NCBI GenBank assembly: GCA_027349615.1
Contig: DAIEML010000074.1
Span: forward strand, 1 to 9,639
Direction of reading: 5' to 3'
DNA: 9,639 nt
Origin: Ignavibacteriales bacterium
GTDB taxonomy: Bacteria > Bacteroidota > Ignavibacteria > Ignavibacteriales > Ignavibacteriaceae
Shown: positions 1-6,462 of the stretch, one piece after another
Numbering within the stretch: position 1 is the stretch's first letter
How the letters are laid out: every line of letters starts with the position of its first letter
Program-made: the position numbers and the translations under genes
The notes under the pieces: generated by a model
Seen by the model: only the letters and a program-made list of their open reading frames with translations
Database searches by the model: none
Told to the model about the DNA's origin: nothing

Positions 1-39
1 ATCTATATTTTATAAGTTGTATCTTCCCTTCTTTTGTCA

Positions 40-267
40 TTATGAGAGTATTTTTACCTCCTTCAAAAATTCCTCATACACCTTAAGTGCTTCATCTTTT
101 GCTTTTTTTGCATAAGCAGAATATTTAGCACTCGCTGTAGTTTCACCAGTAATTGCTGCTTTAATATTTTTAATCGTTGTTTCATCTGCCGGCGGATTTG
201 CAGCGTAATTAAATACAGACATCATTAAAAAAGAAACAAACAATGTGAACAATGCTCTTATCTTCAT
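40..267 (-). CDS. Small exported protein with a partial rubrerythrin-like segment
   Basis: The 75-residue product starts with a typical signal peptide: MKIR, a hydrophobic stretch to about residue 20, and a likely cleavage after NYAA. The mature part (about 52 residues) contains 'IKAAITGETTASAKYSAYAKKAKDE', which resembles the first helix of rubrerythrin/ferritin-like proteins, where the E of 'GE(S/T)' is an iron ligand. The remaining helices and the rubredoxin domain of a full rubrerythrin are absent. A stop follows 'KEVKILS', and I found no frame downstream that restores the family sequence, so it is either a remnant or a genuinely short helical protein. The ATG is well supported by AAGGAG six bases upstream. 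It follows the histidine kinase gene by 146 bp but has its own candidate operator at 342-361. The gene is probably real; its function is unknown. Confidence 0.7.
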   Translation of the reverse strand: MKIRALFTLFVSFLMMSVFNYAANPPADETTIKNIKAAITGETTASAKYSAYAKKAKDEALKVYEEFLKEVKILS

Positions 268-341
268 AGTATTCTCCTTAATAATTTTAAATTTTTTGTT
301 GTGATAATTTATTGCTGTTGTCTAAAACCCAATTTAATGAA

Positions 342-361
342 TTCTTAAAATTGGCTTAAAA
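342..361 (-). promoter_or_regulatory. Candidate response-regulator box (11-bp direct repeat) upstream of the small exported protein
   Basis: On the plus strand, CTTAAAA occurs at 344-350 and again at 355-361, an 11-bp period, with a weaker in-phase half-site (TTTAATG) at 333-339. Read toward the gene at 40-267, the order is TTTTAAG-N4-TTTTAAG, ending about 77 bp before the ATG. The 20-bp element differs in one base from the one at 3062-3081. Direct repeats one helical turn apart are the usual target of OmpR/PhoB-family regulators, and one is encoded at 1790-2455. Assigning that regulator is inference. No convincing -10 hexamer is visible here; TTAAAT (337-332 on the minus strand) is the nearest candidate. 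Confidence 0.55.
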
Positions 362-413
362 GAATTTGAGTGTGATTTGATAACAAAGAAATTATAGAAA
401 GTTGATTTTAGAG

Positions 414-1790
414 TTAAAACATTACCTTAAATTCCGTCCATTTTCCCAATTCGCTGGTAACTGAAAGAGAAATATTTTGCAAATCAGCAAGCTTTTTTAC
501 AATTGCCAGCCCGATGCCATTGCCTTCAATTTCAGAATTTCTGGATTCATCACCACGGTAAAATCTATTAAATATTTTCGAAGTTTGCTCGCTTGTCATT
601 CCAATTCCAAAATCTTTTATTGAACAATTAACTCTGCCGTCAACTGAAAATATTTTTATTTCAATTACTTTATCCTCCTGCGAATATTTAATTGCATTGG
701 ATAAAATATTTTCCAAGATAGTTTCCGTCATTGAAGAATCGGCATATACCAAATTTTTTTTATCCTCTATATAAATGATAGAAAGTTTTTTTTCATCAAT
801 AAATTTTTGAAGCCTTTTTAACACAGACTGAATACTATCATTTAAATAAAACTCACTTATTACCGGAGTTACTTTCCCGCTTTCAAACCTTGCAAGCATT
901 AAAAGCTGATCAATTAACGTCGACATTCTATCAACTTCGTTAATACAATATTTAATTTTTGTTTCATACTCATAAACATTTCGCGGCTTTCTTATTAATA
1001 CTTCAAGCGTCCCTTTAATAACCGATAAAGGCGTGCGCAATTCATGAGACGCATCAGAAGTAAATTGCTTTTCGCGAAGCACTGCATCTTCTAGCCTGTC
1101 TAAAAGTCCGTTGATGGTTGAAGTTAATTTGTAGATTTCATCTTTGTGTTCCGGCAGTTCAATTCTTTCTCCAAGATTTTCTTGTGTTATTCTTTCTGCC
1201 GTGGCAATTACAACATTTATCGGCCAAATACTTTTACCGGCAATAAACCTTGTAACATAAAACAACACAAACAGCACTAACCAATAAGCCGACATTAAAA
1301 TTATAAATAGATTTTGAAGTACAATTGACGATTCTTCCAGCGGCATTGCTGCTACTATATAACCTAAGGCTGTTCCAAGCGGATTTTTAATTGGAAGCTG
1401 AAGCTGCCTAATTGGAGAGCCCGAAAGTAAAGTATTAAAATACATTTGGTTTTTAAGATCAGAATTAAAACTCAATTTACCGCTTAACAAATTCCCGGTT
1501 TTCTTAATCACTTTACCTGAAGTGTCTACAATCTGAATAAAGAAAGGATTAACTTCTATCTGGCCGTGTTCGCGTTCATTCCATTCAAATGTATTAGCTA
1601 TTATGAATTGATCATTCAATACTACAAGATTTTTTTCAACTTCGTTTGATTCTGCATCAAGGTCTTCATCCATGTGCCTGTAAACAGTTTCTCGCACTGA
1701 AAAATAAATAACAAAAAAAACCAGTCCGAACAAAATTCCGGTTGTAACCAAATAAAAAAAGGAAATACGATTTCTAAGATTAAATTGCAT
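414..1790 (-). CDS. Membrane sensor histidine kinase (CusS/heavy-metal-sensor-like architecture)
   Basis: This is the sensor partner of the response regulator encoded immediately upstream. With ATG at 1790 it has 458 residues. The order is TM1 (about 10-31), a periplasmic domain of about 125 residues, TM2 (about 160-181), HAMP (about 183-236), and HisKA with the phospho-acceptor H249 in 'SHELRTP'. HATPase follows, with an N box (ENILSNAIKYS), G1 (DFGIGM) and G2 (GNGIGLAIVKKL), so it should be catalytically competent. The start is ambiguous. GTG at 1793 gives a four-base overlap with the regulator gene, and ATG at 1790 gives a one-base TGATG overlap; I prefer the ATG because GGGAAGAG lies too close to the GTG. 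Either way the two genes are translationally coupled. Family architecture and copper-gene neighbours suggest metal sensing, but the periplasmic domain has few His/Met/Cys residues, so the ligand is not established. Confidence 0.93.
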   Translation of the reverse strand: MQFNLRNRISFFYLVTTGILFGLVFFVIYFSVRETVYRHMDEDLDAESNEVEKNLVVLNDQFIIANTFEWNEREHGQIEVNPFFIQIVDTSGKVIKKTGNLLSGKLSFNSDLKNQMYFNTLLSGSPIRQLQLPIKNPLGTALGYIVAAMPLEESSIVLQNLFIILMSAYWLVLFVLFYVTRFIAGKSIWPINVVIATAERITQENLGERIELPEHKDEIYKLTSTINGLLDRLEDAVLREKQFTSDASHELRTPLSVIKGTLEVLIRKPRNVYEYETKIKYCINEVDRMSTLIDQLLMLARFESGKVTPVISEFYLNDSIQSVLKRLQKFIDEKKLSIIYIEDKKNLVYADSSMTETILENILSNAIKYSQEDKVIEIKIFSVDGRVNCSIKDFGIGMTSEQTSKIFNRFYRGDESRNSEIEGNGIGLAIVKKLADLQNISLSVTSELGKWTEFKVMF

Positions 1791-2455
1791 CACTCTTCCC
1801 GAACAACATATCCAACTCCTCTGATTGTTTGTATAAAACTTTTACTGCTTTCATCAAGTTTTTTCCGCAGAAAATTTATATAAACGTCAATTACGGAAGT
1901 GTCGGCATCAAAATGAATATCCCAAACATGCTCAATTATTCTTGTACGAGTACAAACTTTATTTTTATTTCTAATTAAATATTCAAGCAATGCAAATTCT
2001 TTTTGTGTAAGAATAATTTCATGAGAATTAGAAAAAACTTGGTGTGTATCCAAATTCATTTCGATGTTTCCCAATTTTAAAATATTATGTTCGCCTTCTT
2101 TAGTCCGCAATTGAACTCTAATTCTTGCAAGAAGTTCTTCAAACTCAAACGGTTTTTTGATATAATCATTTGCACCGGCTTCAAGGCCAAATACAGTATC
2201 GGGAACTGTGTCTTTAGCTGTCAGAAAAATAATCGGAATTGCCGAATTAAATTTTCTAATTTGTCTGCAAACTTCAATTCCACTTACAACCGGAATCATC
2301 CAATCTAATAATATCAGATCATATTCATTTGAAGAAGCTAATTCAATTCCTTTATCACCGGCAGAAGCAACATCTACAGCAAAAGATTCTTCAGTCAAAC
2401 CATCTTTTAAAAAGTTTGCAATTCCAGGTTCGTCTTCTACAACTAATATTCTCAT
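1790..2455 (-). CDS. OmpR/PhoB-family response regulator (CusR-like)
   Basis: The 221-residue protein is a DNA-binding transcriptional regulator phosphorylated by the adjacent kinase. The receiver domain (1 to about 120) has the acidic pocket E7/D8, phospho-acceptor D51 (LLDWMIP), T79 and K101 (KKPF). The winged-helix output domain (about 125-221) shows the typical 'LTQKEFALLEYLI', the recognition-helix region 'TSVIDVYINFLRKKL' and the 'TIRGVGYV' wing. It lies 17 bp downstream of the DUF2231 gene and overlaps the kinase gene, so the three form one operon. No Shine-Dalgarno sequence is visible before its ATG, where the leader is A/T only, so its translation may depend on the upstream gene. A natural binding-site candidate is the 11-bp-period repeat at 3062-3081 upstream of the operon and its near-copy at 342-361. 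Confidence 0.94.
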   Translation of the reverse strand: MRILVVEDEPGIANFLKDGLTEESFAVDVASAGDKGIELASSNEYDLILLDWMIPVVSGIEVCRQIRKFNSAIPIIFLTAKDTVPDTVFGLEAGANDYIKKPFEFEELLARIRVQLRTKEGEHNILKLGNIEMNLDTHQVFSNSHEIILTQKEFALLEYLIRNKNKVCTRTRIIEHVWDIHFDADTSVIDVYINFLRKKLDESSKSFIQTIRGVGYVVREE

Positions 2456-2472
2456 TTTAAATTTTGATTTTA

Positions 2473-2994
2473 TTAATCATTATCCATTTTAGTTTTATCA
2501 GTTTCATTTTGATTTATATTTGTTTGTTCGGAAGATGAATCAAAATTTGCCCCAATATTAAACTGAACTCCGGCAGCATGTTTAAAAACAAGTTCACCTC
2601 CATAATAACCTGTCCGCGCAATTGCAAGAACTCCAATCAGAAAAACAAAGATGCTTAAATATTGTAAGGCACCTTTATACTTTTTAAGAAATACTAATAC
2701 AATTCTTAACAAAGCTGCGGCAGCAACAATCCATAATGCAAGTTCAGCAGCATCTTCATGAGTTTCTAAAGCTTGTTTTAACATACCCACTTCAGTTATG
2801 CCTTCTCCGGCAGAGCGCCCGGAATAAAATGCAGCAATAACACCAATTGAACCCAAAATTAATAAATAGAAACCAGTTCTGCTAAAAAATTCTTTTTTAA
2901 AAATAAGACCGATCAACTCGGAAATAAATCCGACAATTAAAAGTGCGATAGGAAAATGAACTACCATTGGATGAATTAAAGATAGATCAAACAT
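2473..2994 (-). CDS. DUF2231 family four-helix membrane protein
   Basis: The 173-residue protein matches the DUF2231 pattern. It begins 'LSLIHPMVVHFPIALLIVGF', and includes the conserved 'ETHEDAAELALW' histidine and the 'RTGYYGGELVFKHAAGV' signature. Four hydrophobic helices (about 10-32, 42-60, 84-103, 109-128) are followed by a polar, Asn/Asp-rich tail of about 30 residues. Conserved histidines at HP, HFP, THE and FKH could bind a metal or haem in the membrane, but that is inference, since the family is uncharacterised. The ATG has AAGGAG six bases upstream, a leader very like that of the small exported protein at 40-267. It is the first gene of the operon with the two-component system, and divergent from the SCO1/PCu(A)C pair, which points to a role in copper or respiratory-oxidase physiology. 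Confidence 0.88.
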   Translation of the reverse strand: MFDLSLIHPMVVHFPIALLIVGFISELIGLIFKKEFFSRTGFYLLILGSIGVIAAFYSGRSAGEGITEVGMLKQALETHEDAAELALWIVAAAALLRIVLVFLKKYKGALQYLSIFVFLIGVLAIARTGYYGGELVFKHAAGVQFNIGANFDSSSEQTNINQNETDKTKMDND

Positions 2995-3041
2995 ATTAAA
3001 CTCCTTAATGTTTTGAATGGTACAAAAATAAATTTAGGTTT

Positions 3042-3081
3042 CTTAAATGATTATAAGTAGTTTCTTAAAATTTGCTTAAAA
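3042..3081 (-). promoter_or_regulatory. Candidate operator-promoter of the DUF2231/two-component operon
   Basis: Half-sites lie in phase at 11-bp intervals: CTTAAAT 3042-3048, a degenerate step at 3053, CTTAAAA 3064-3070 and CTTAAAA 3075-3081. The 3062-3081 portion matches 342-361 at 19 of 20 bases. On the minus strand a perfect TATAAT sits at 3055-3050, eight bases downstream of the TTTTAAG pair. The repeat therefore covers the -35 position, as PhoB-type activators do at promoters lacking a -35 hexamer. Transcription would start near 3043, leaving a leader of about 49 bases with AAGGAG before the ATG at 2994. Control by the adjacent OmpR-family regulator is inferred from layout. Confidence 0.55.
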
Positions 3082-3147
3082 CAGTGTTTGCATTCACAAC
3101 CAGCCACAATTGATTTCAAATTTAGCTTAGATTTTTTTAAACTTGAG

Positions 3148-3177
3148 TTAACGAAAATGAATCTAAATAGATAGAAT
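3148..3177 (+). promoter_or_regulatory. Possible promoter of the SCO1-PCu(A)C pair
   Basis: TTAACG (3148-3153) and TAGAAT (3172-3177) are separated by 18 bases and resemble -35 and -10 hexamers. Transcription would begin near 3184, about 26 bases before the ATG. The match is moderate in a very AT-rich region, so this is only a candidate. The leader lacks a clear Shine-Dalgarno sequence. Confidence 0.3.
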
Positions 3178-3209
3178 TCATTTATTAACCTGAAAAAGAT
3201 ATCTTAAAA

Positions 3210-3824
3210 ATGGTAAAAGGTCTTTTTTCAAAAATAAATTTCGGTTTGATAATAATTTCTGCCGCTTTAATTTCATTAAGCGGCTGCAGTAAAAAGCTGC
3301 CAGAAAATATTCCCATTGGTGTGAAAGACATAATTTTATTAAACCAGGACAGCAGCAAAATTATTTTTCCGGAAATCTTTAAAGGTAAAACATTATTATT
3401 AAGTTTTATTTACACAAATTGCCCTGATATTTGTCCAATGACTACTCACAACATGCAGCTAATTCAGCAGGAAGTTAAGAAAGAAGGAATTGGAAACGTA
3501 GAATTTGCAGAAATTAGTTTTGATCCTTTAAGAGATACACCGTCAATATTAAAAGAGTTCGGAGATTTAAGAAATATAGATTATGATAATTTTACTTTTT
3601 TAACGGGCAACCCCCAAGGTATTAAATCTATAATGAATAATATGAACATTCTTGCTTTACCAGGCGATACAACAAAAACACAAAGCGGATCCAAAATTTA
3701 TTTTTTTACACATACTGACAGAATTACTTTGATAGATAAAGATGGAAGAATTCGAAATGAATACCGCGGAAGTAAAGCAAATATTCAAGCAGTTATAAAA
3801 GATATAAAAGCATTAGGTGATTAA
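3210..3824 (+). CDS. SCO1/SenC family copper-delivery lipoprotein
   Basis: This 204-residue protein belongs to the thioredoxin-fold SCO family, whose members bind copper and help assemble the CuA site of cytochrome c oxidase. It has a lipoprotein signal peptide with lipobox LSGC (C26), so it should be anchored at the periplasmic face of a membrane. The copper ligands are all present: CPDIC (C71, C75) and the distal H168 in 'FFTHTDRITLID'. Other family marks are 'LLLSFIYTNCPDICPMT' and 'ISFDPLRDTP'. The length is normal for the family. No strong ribosome binding site precedes the ATG (the leader reads ATATCTTAAAA). The PCu(A)C chaperone gene follows after one base, so the two are co-transcribed. 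Such pairs cooperate in Cu transfer, and this assignment is secure at family level. Confidence 0.93.
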   Translation: MVKGLFSKINFGLIIISAALISLSGCSKKLPENIPIGVKDIILLNQDSSKIIFPEIFKGKTLLLSFIYTNCPDICPMTTHNMQLIQQEVKKEGIGNVEFAEISFDPLRDTPSILKEFGDLRNIDYDNFTFLTGNPQGIKSIMNNMNILALPGDTTKTQSGSKIYFFTHTDRITLIDKDGRIRNEYRGSKANIQAVIKDIKALGD

Positions 3825-3825
3825 T

Positions 3826-4230
3826 ATGATTTTTCTTGTTTCTTTTATTACAATTCTAAATTTCAATTTGCACAGTATAGAAATTAGCAACGCTTGGGTA
3901 AGGCCAGCAGGAAAAGGGATGAATAGCGCACTTTATTTTGATCTGAAAAATAATTCATCATCTGAAGATGTACTTTATAAAGTTTCTTTCAATGCCGCCG
4001 AGCTTGTTCAGTTGCATGAAACTTTAAGCAAAAAAGGTTTGATGGAAATGAAAGAAATTAAATCTTTAAAAATTAATGCAAAACAATCTATTAAATTTGC
4101 GCCCGGCGGTTACCATGTTATGCTTATAAAACTAAAGAAGGATTTAAGAACAGGAAATAAAATTGGATTTGTATTTTATTTTAAAAAAGCGGGAAAGATT
4201 AATGTTTCTGCTTATGTAAAAAGTTATTAA
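3826..4230 (+). CDS. PCu(A)C-type periplasmic copper chaperone (DUF461)
   Basis: This small extracytoplasmic protein binds Cu(I) and passes it to CuA centres or SCO proteins. The complete family motif H-x10-M-x21-H-x-M is visible with exact spacing: H64, M75, H97, M99 in the 134-residue form. The conserved 'IEISNAWVRPAGKGMNSALYFDLKN' opening is also present. I chose the ATG at 3826, preceded by AGGTG, over the in-frame GTG at 3817 that overlaps the SCO gene; the choice adds or removes only three residues. The N-terminal hydrophobic stretch (MIFLVSFITILNF) serves as export signal but has no positive charge in its n-region under either start, which is unusual. It directly follows the SCO1 gene and is probably the last gene of the transcript. 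Confidence 0.92.
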   Translation: MIFLVSFITILNFNLHSIEISNAWVRPAGKGMNSALYFDLKNNSSSEDVLYKVSFNAAELVQLHETLSKKGLMEMKEIKSLKINAKQSIKFAPGGYHVMLIKLKKDLRTGNKIGFVFYFKKAGKINVSAYVKSY

Positions 4231-4233
4231 TCT

Positions 4234-4254
4234 AAAATCATCAAATCAGATTTT
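4234..4254. terminator. Weak bidirectional hairpin between convergent genes
   Basis: AAAATC (4234-4239) can pair with GATTTT (4249-4254) around a nine-base loop, flanked by short A and T runs. It sits between the convergent PCu(A)C and aldo/keto reductase genes, where a shared terminator would be expected. The stem is short and AT-rich, so the call is tentative. Confidence 0.25.
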
Positions 4255-4260
4255 TCTAAA

Positions 4261-5157
4261 TTAAATTTGACCAAACCAGTTGTCATTATTTTTTCTGAAA
4301 GCAGTTCTAATTTTATAATAAATTTCTTTAGGCAGTGAACCCTTTTCTAAAATCTTAATATTTTCTTTTAAATGTTTAATATTTGATGTTCCTATAATTG
4401 CACAATCAACAACATCTGTATATAGAACAAACCTTAAAGCAATTTCATTCCAGTCTTTAATACTATTAGCCCCAAAATCTAAATTCATTTTTTTCCAGCG
4501 CAGCCAATATTGTTCCGAATAATCTCCGAAAGGCTGTTGATTAAATCGCCATGGCACATTTGCAAGCGGACGTTTTGCAATAACTCCCATTCCTTTGCTT
4601 TTTGCTTCTTGAAGAAAATTATCAATATGGTACTGCTCTGCAATATTAATTGACGTTTCAACGCTTCTAAATTTTCCCGATGTAATTGAAAATTCAAGTT
4701 CAGTGTTTTCTCCAGAATAGGCTGCAACACGAACCTTGCCGGTTTCAACAGTTTTTAACAATGCATTTATTACTTCGCCATAATGAAGAGTTCCAATTGG
4801 GCATGAATGAAGATGAACAATATCAATATAATCTGTTTTCATTATTTTTAATGCTTGATCAACACCGGCAATTATACAATCATATGTCCAATCATTATAA
4901 CCTGGAATTCCGTAGCCAACTTTTGTTGATAGAATAAATTCATTCCTTCTATGAGAAATGTATTTTCCTATTCTTTCTTCAGACAATCCGTATCCTCTCG
5001 CCGTATCAATCAAATTTATTCCTAGATCAAGAACTGAGTTAAGAAGATTTGAAGCTTCAGTTTCAGTCAACTCATTTCCGCCAATGTGCCCGGCACCAAA
5101 ACCAATAGGAAAAACTTTTAATCCGGTTGTTCCAAAATCTCTTTTTTCCACAATCAC
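4261..5157 (-). CDS. Aldo/keto reductase family oxidoreductase
   Basis: The 298-residue protein is an NAD(P)H-dependent carbonyl reductase of the AKR (beta/alpha)8-barrel superfamily. It begins 'KRDFGTTGLKVFPIGFGAGHIGG' and carries the catalytic tetrad D51 (NLIDTARGYG), Y56, K79 (ILSTKVGYG) and H117 (YIDIVHLHSC). Cofactor-side features include 'GVIAKRPLANVPW' and 'CAIIGTSNIKHLKENI' near the C-terminus. The substrate cannot be told from sequence. The start appears to be GTG at 5157 (or GTG at 5151): an in-frame stop lies shortly upstream, no ATG is available, and only a weak GCGAG resembles a ribosome binding site. It is convergent with the PCu(A)C gene and divergent from the lipoprotein gene, with no evident functional link to either. 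Confidence 0.92.
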   Translation of the reverse strand: MIVEKRDFGTTGLKVFPIGFGAGHIGGNELTETEASNLLNSVLDLGINLIDTARGYGLSEERIGKYISHRRNEFILSTKVGYGIPGYNDWTYDCIIAGVDQALKIMKTDYIDIVHLHSCPIGTLHYGEVINALLKTVETGKVRVAAYSGENTELEFSITSGKFRSVETSINIAEQYHIDNFLQEAKSKGMGVIAKRPLANVPWRFNQQPFGDYSEQYWLRWKKMNLDFGANSIKDWNEIALRFVLYTDVVDCAIIGTSNIKHLKENIKILEKGSLPKEIYYKIRTAFRKNNDNWFGQI

Positions 5158-5410
5158 AACTCGCTTGTTATTTCTAATTTAATTTTTTAAAAGAATTATT
5201 TTACTCACGAATACAAATAAAAATTATTGAAGTATATAAAACAATCAATTATAAAAAAACTGCGAAAATATTACGTATTAATTTCATGTTGGCTGAAAAT
5301 TTTTCGTTCATTAATCATTCAAATTTAGTTTAATAATTTTTTCCAGTGGCATTATTATTGAATTCTTAATAAACAAAATCGGAAATTTAAACTCATATTA
5401 GGAGGGTAAA
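5158..5410. other. Divergent intergenic region
   Basis: These 253 bases separate the divergent aldo/keto reductase and DUF4382 lipoprotein genes and must hold both promoters. The only firm signal is the AGGAGG immediately before the lipoprotein ATG. The region is extremely AT-rich, so several hexamer-like matches occur and I could not choose among them. There is no copy of the CTTAAAA-N4-CTTAAAA element, although a single CTTAAT occurs at 5365-5370. Confidence 0.5.
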
Positions 5411-6208
5411 ATGAAAAGAACACTAATTGTGCTGCCGGTTCTTTTATTATTTACATTTTTCGGATGCAGCAAAAACAATCCAACTTCTCCTCAATCGGGG
5501 AACGGAGAAATGAAAATGTACATGGTAGATTCCCCTGCAAACTTCGATGCAGTTTTTATTAACGTTACTGAAGTCGATGTTCAATCTGCAACAAGTGATA
5601 CTGCAAGCGGATGGCACATTATTAATAGCACTCCGCACATGTATGAATTGCTTTCACTAAGAAATGGAATCTCTGCTGTTCTTGGAGATACAATGCTGCC
5701 GGCAGGACATTATACTCAGATCAGATTAATTTTAGGCGCTGGAAGCTATGTGGTTATTAATGGAAATAATTATGATCTAACTATTCCAAGCGGTTCACAA
5801 ACAGGAATAAAATTAACAAATGAATTTGATATTCAAGCTAATGCAACTTATCAGCTTACACTGGATTTTGACGCAAATAAGTCAATTGTTCAAACCGGAA
5901 TTGGCAAATATATATTAAAACCTACAATTAGGTTAGTTTCAACAGTAACTTCTGGAACAATTTCCGGAGCGGTTTTACCATTAACAGCAAATGCCATTAT
6001 CTGGACAGTAGCAAACAGCGACACTGTGACAGCTTATGCAGACGCTGTAAGCGGATATTATAAGTTGATGGCGTTGCCAGCTGGCACTTATTCATTGAAC
6101 ATTCAAGCTTCAGATACAACAATTTTTAGAGATACGACAATTTCAAATATAGTTGTAACCAGCGGCCAAAATACGAATGCCGGAACAATAACTCTTTCAA
6201 CAAAATAG
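5411..6208 (+). CDS. DUF4382 lipoprotein with C-terminal carboxypeptidase-regulatory-like domain
   Basis: The 265-residue protein is exported and lipid-anchored: signal MKRTLIVLPVLLLFTFFGC with lipobox cysteine C19, then a low-complexity linker (NNPTSPQSGNG). Residues about 34-175 match the DUF4382 pattern: 'MKMYMVDSPANFDAVFINVTEVDV', 'MYELLSLRNGISAVLGDTMLPAGHYTQIRLIL', and 'LDFDANKSIV' with 'YILKPTIRLV'. Residues about 180-265 form a beta-rich module with 'GTISGAVLP' and 'YYKLMALPAGTYSLNIQA', like the carboxypeptidase regulatory/SpaA-type beta sandwich. The role of DUF4382 is not known; these proteins are cell-surface beta proteins. The start is well supported by AGGAGG. The gene is single, with its own terminator at 6232-6267. 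Confidence 0.88.
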   Translation: MKRTLIVLPVLLLFTFFGCSKNNPTSPQSGNGEMKMYMVDSPANFDAVFINVTEVDVQSATSDTASGWHIINSTPHMYELLSLRNGISAVLGDTMLPAGHYTQIRLILGAGSYVVINGNNYDLTIPSGSQTGIKLTNEFDIQANATYQLTLDFDANKSIVQTGIGKYILKPTIRLVSTVTSGTISGAVLPLTANAIIWTVANSDTVTAYADAVSGYYKLMALPAGTYSLNIQASDTTIFRDTTISNIVVTSGQNTNAGTITLSTK

Positions 6209-6231
6209 AATATCAATCTCTCTAAGTAATC

Positions 6232-6267
6232 AAACCGCTGTACTGCTTATGCAGTTAGCGGTTTTTT
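6232..6267 (+). terminator. Rho-independent terminator after the DUF4382 lipoprotein gene
   Basis: AAACCGCT (6232-6239) pairs with AGCGGTTT (6257-6264), and inside it ACTGC (6242-6246) pairs with GCAGT (6251-6255) around TTAT. A run of six T (6262-6267) follows. It lies 23 bases after the lipoprotein stop and is the strongest hairpin in the window. Confidence 0.9.
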
Positions 6268-6462
6268 ATTTAATGCAATATTTCTTTAATACAATTATTC
6301 TTTTGCTTAACTTTTTTAATGTGATATTAATGCGGGTAAAAATTTCTGTCCGATTGCTTCTTCAAAATTAATGTTTTATCTTATAAACAGTCCTTCACTC
6401 GATCTGGCTTCACTAATTTTTTCTAGAATGGGGAAATAATGCACTCAAAATAAGGATTTGTA
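6268..6462. other. Intergenic region upstream of the antiporter operon
   Basis: These 195 bases follow the terminator and should contain the promoter of the small membrane protein and antiporter genes. TTATAAAC near 6380 resembles a -10 hexamer but has no good -35 partner at the right distance. AAGGA six bases before the ATG at 6463 is a normal ribosome binding site. I see no repeat or structured RNA. Confidence 0.4.

Noticed and set aside
2087..2492. Two plus-strand frames opposite the response regulator gene
   Set aside because: They are shadows of a well-conserved receiver/winged-helix coding sequence.
3042..3081. CTTAAAA repeats as a CRISPR or satellite array
   Set aside because: Units are 11 bp with few copies, located at a promoter; there are no spacers of CRISPR length.
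3084..3098. TTG...CAA inverted motif (TTGCATTCACAA) in the divergent region as an operator for a copper repressor
   Set aside because: The arms are only three bases with an asymmetric centre; no known copper-repressor consensus is matched.
5262..5285. TACGTA-centred imperfect palindrome in the divergent region
   Set aside because: Only the six central bases are symmetric, which is common in AT-rich sequence.
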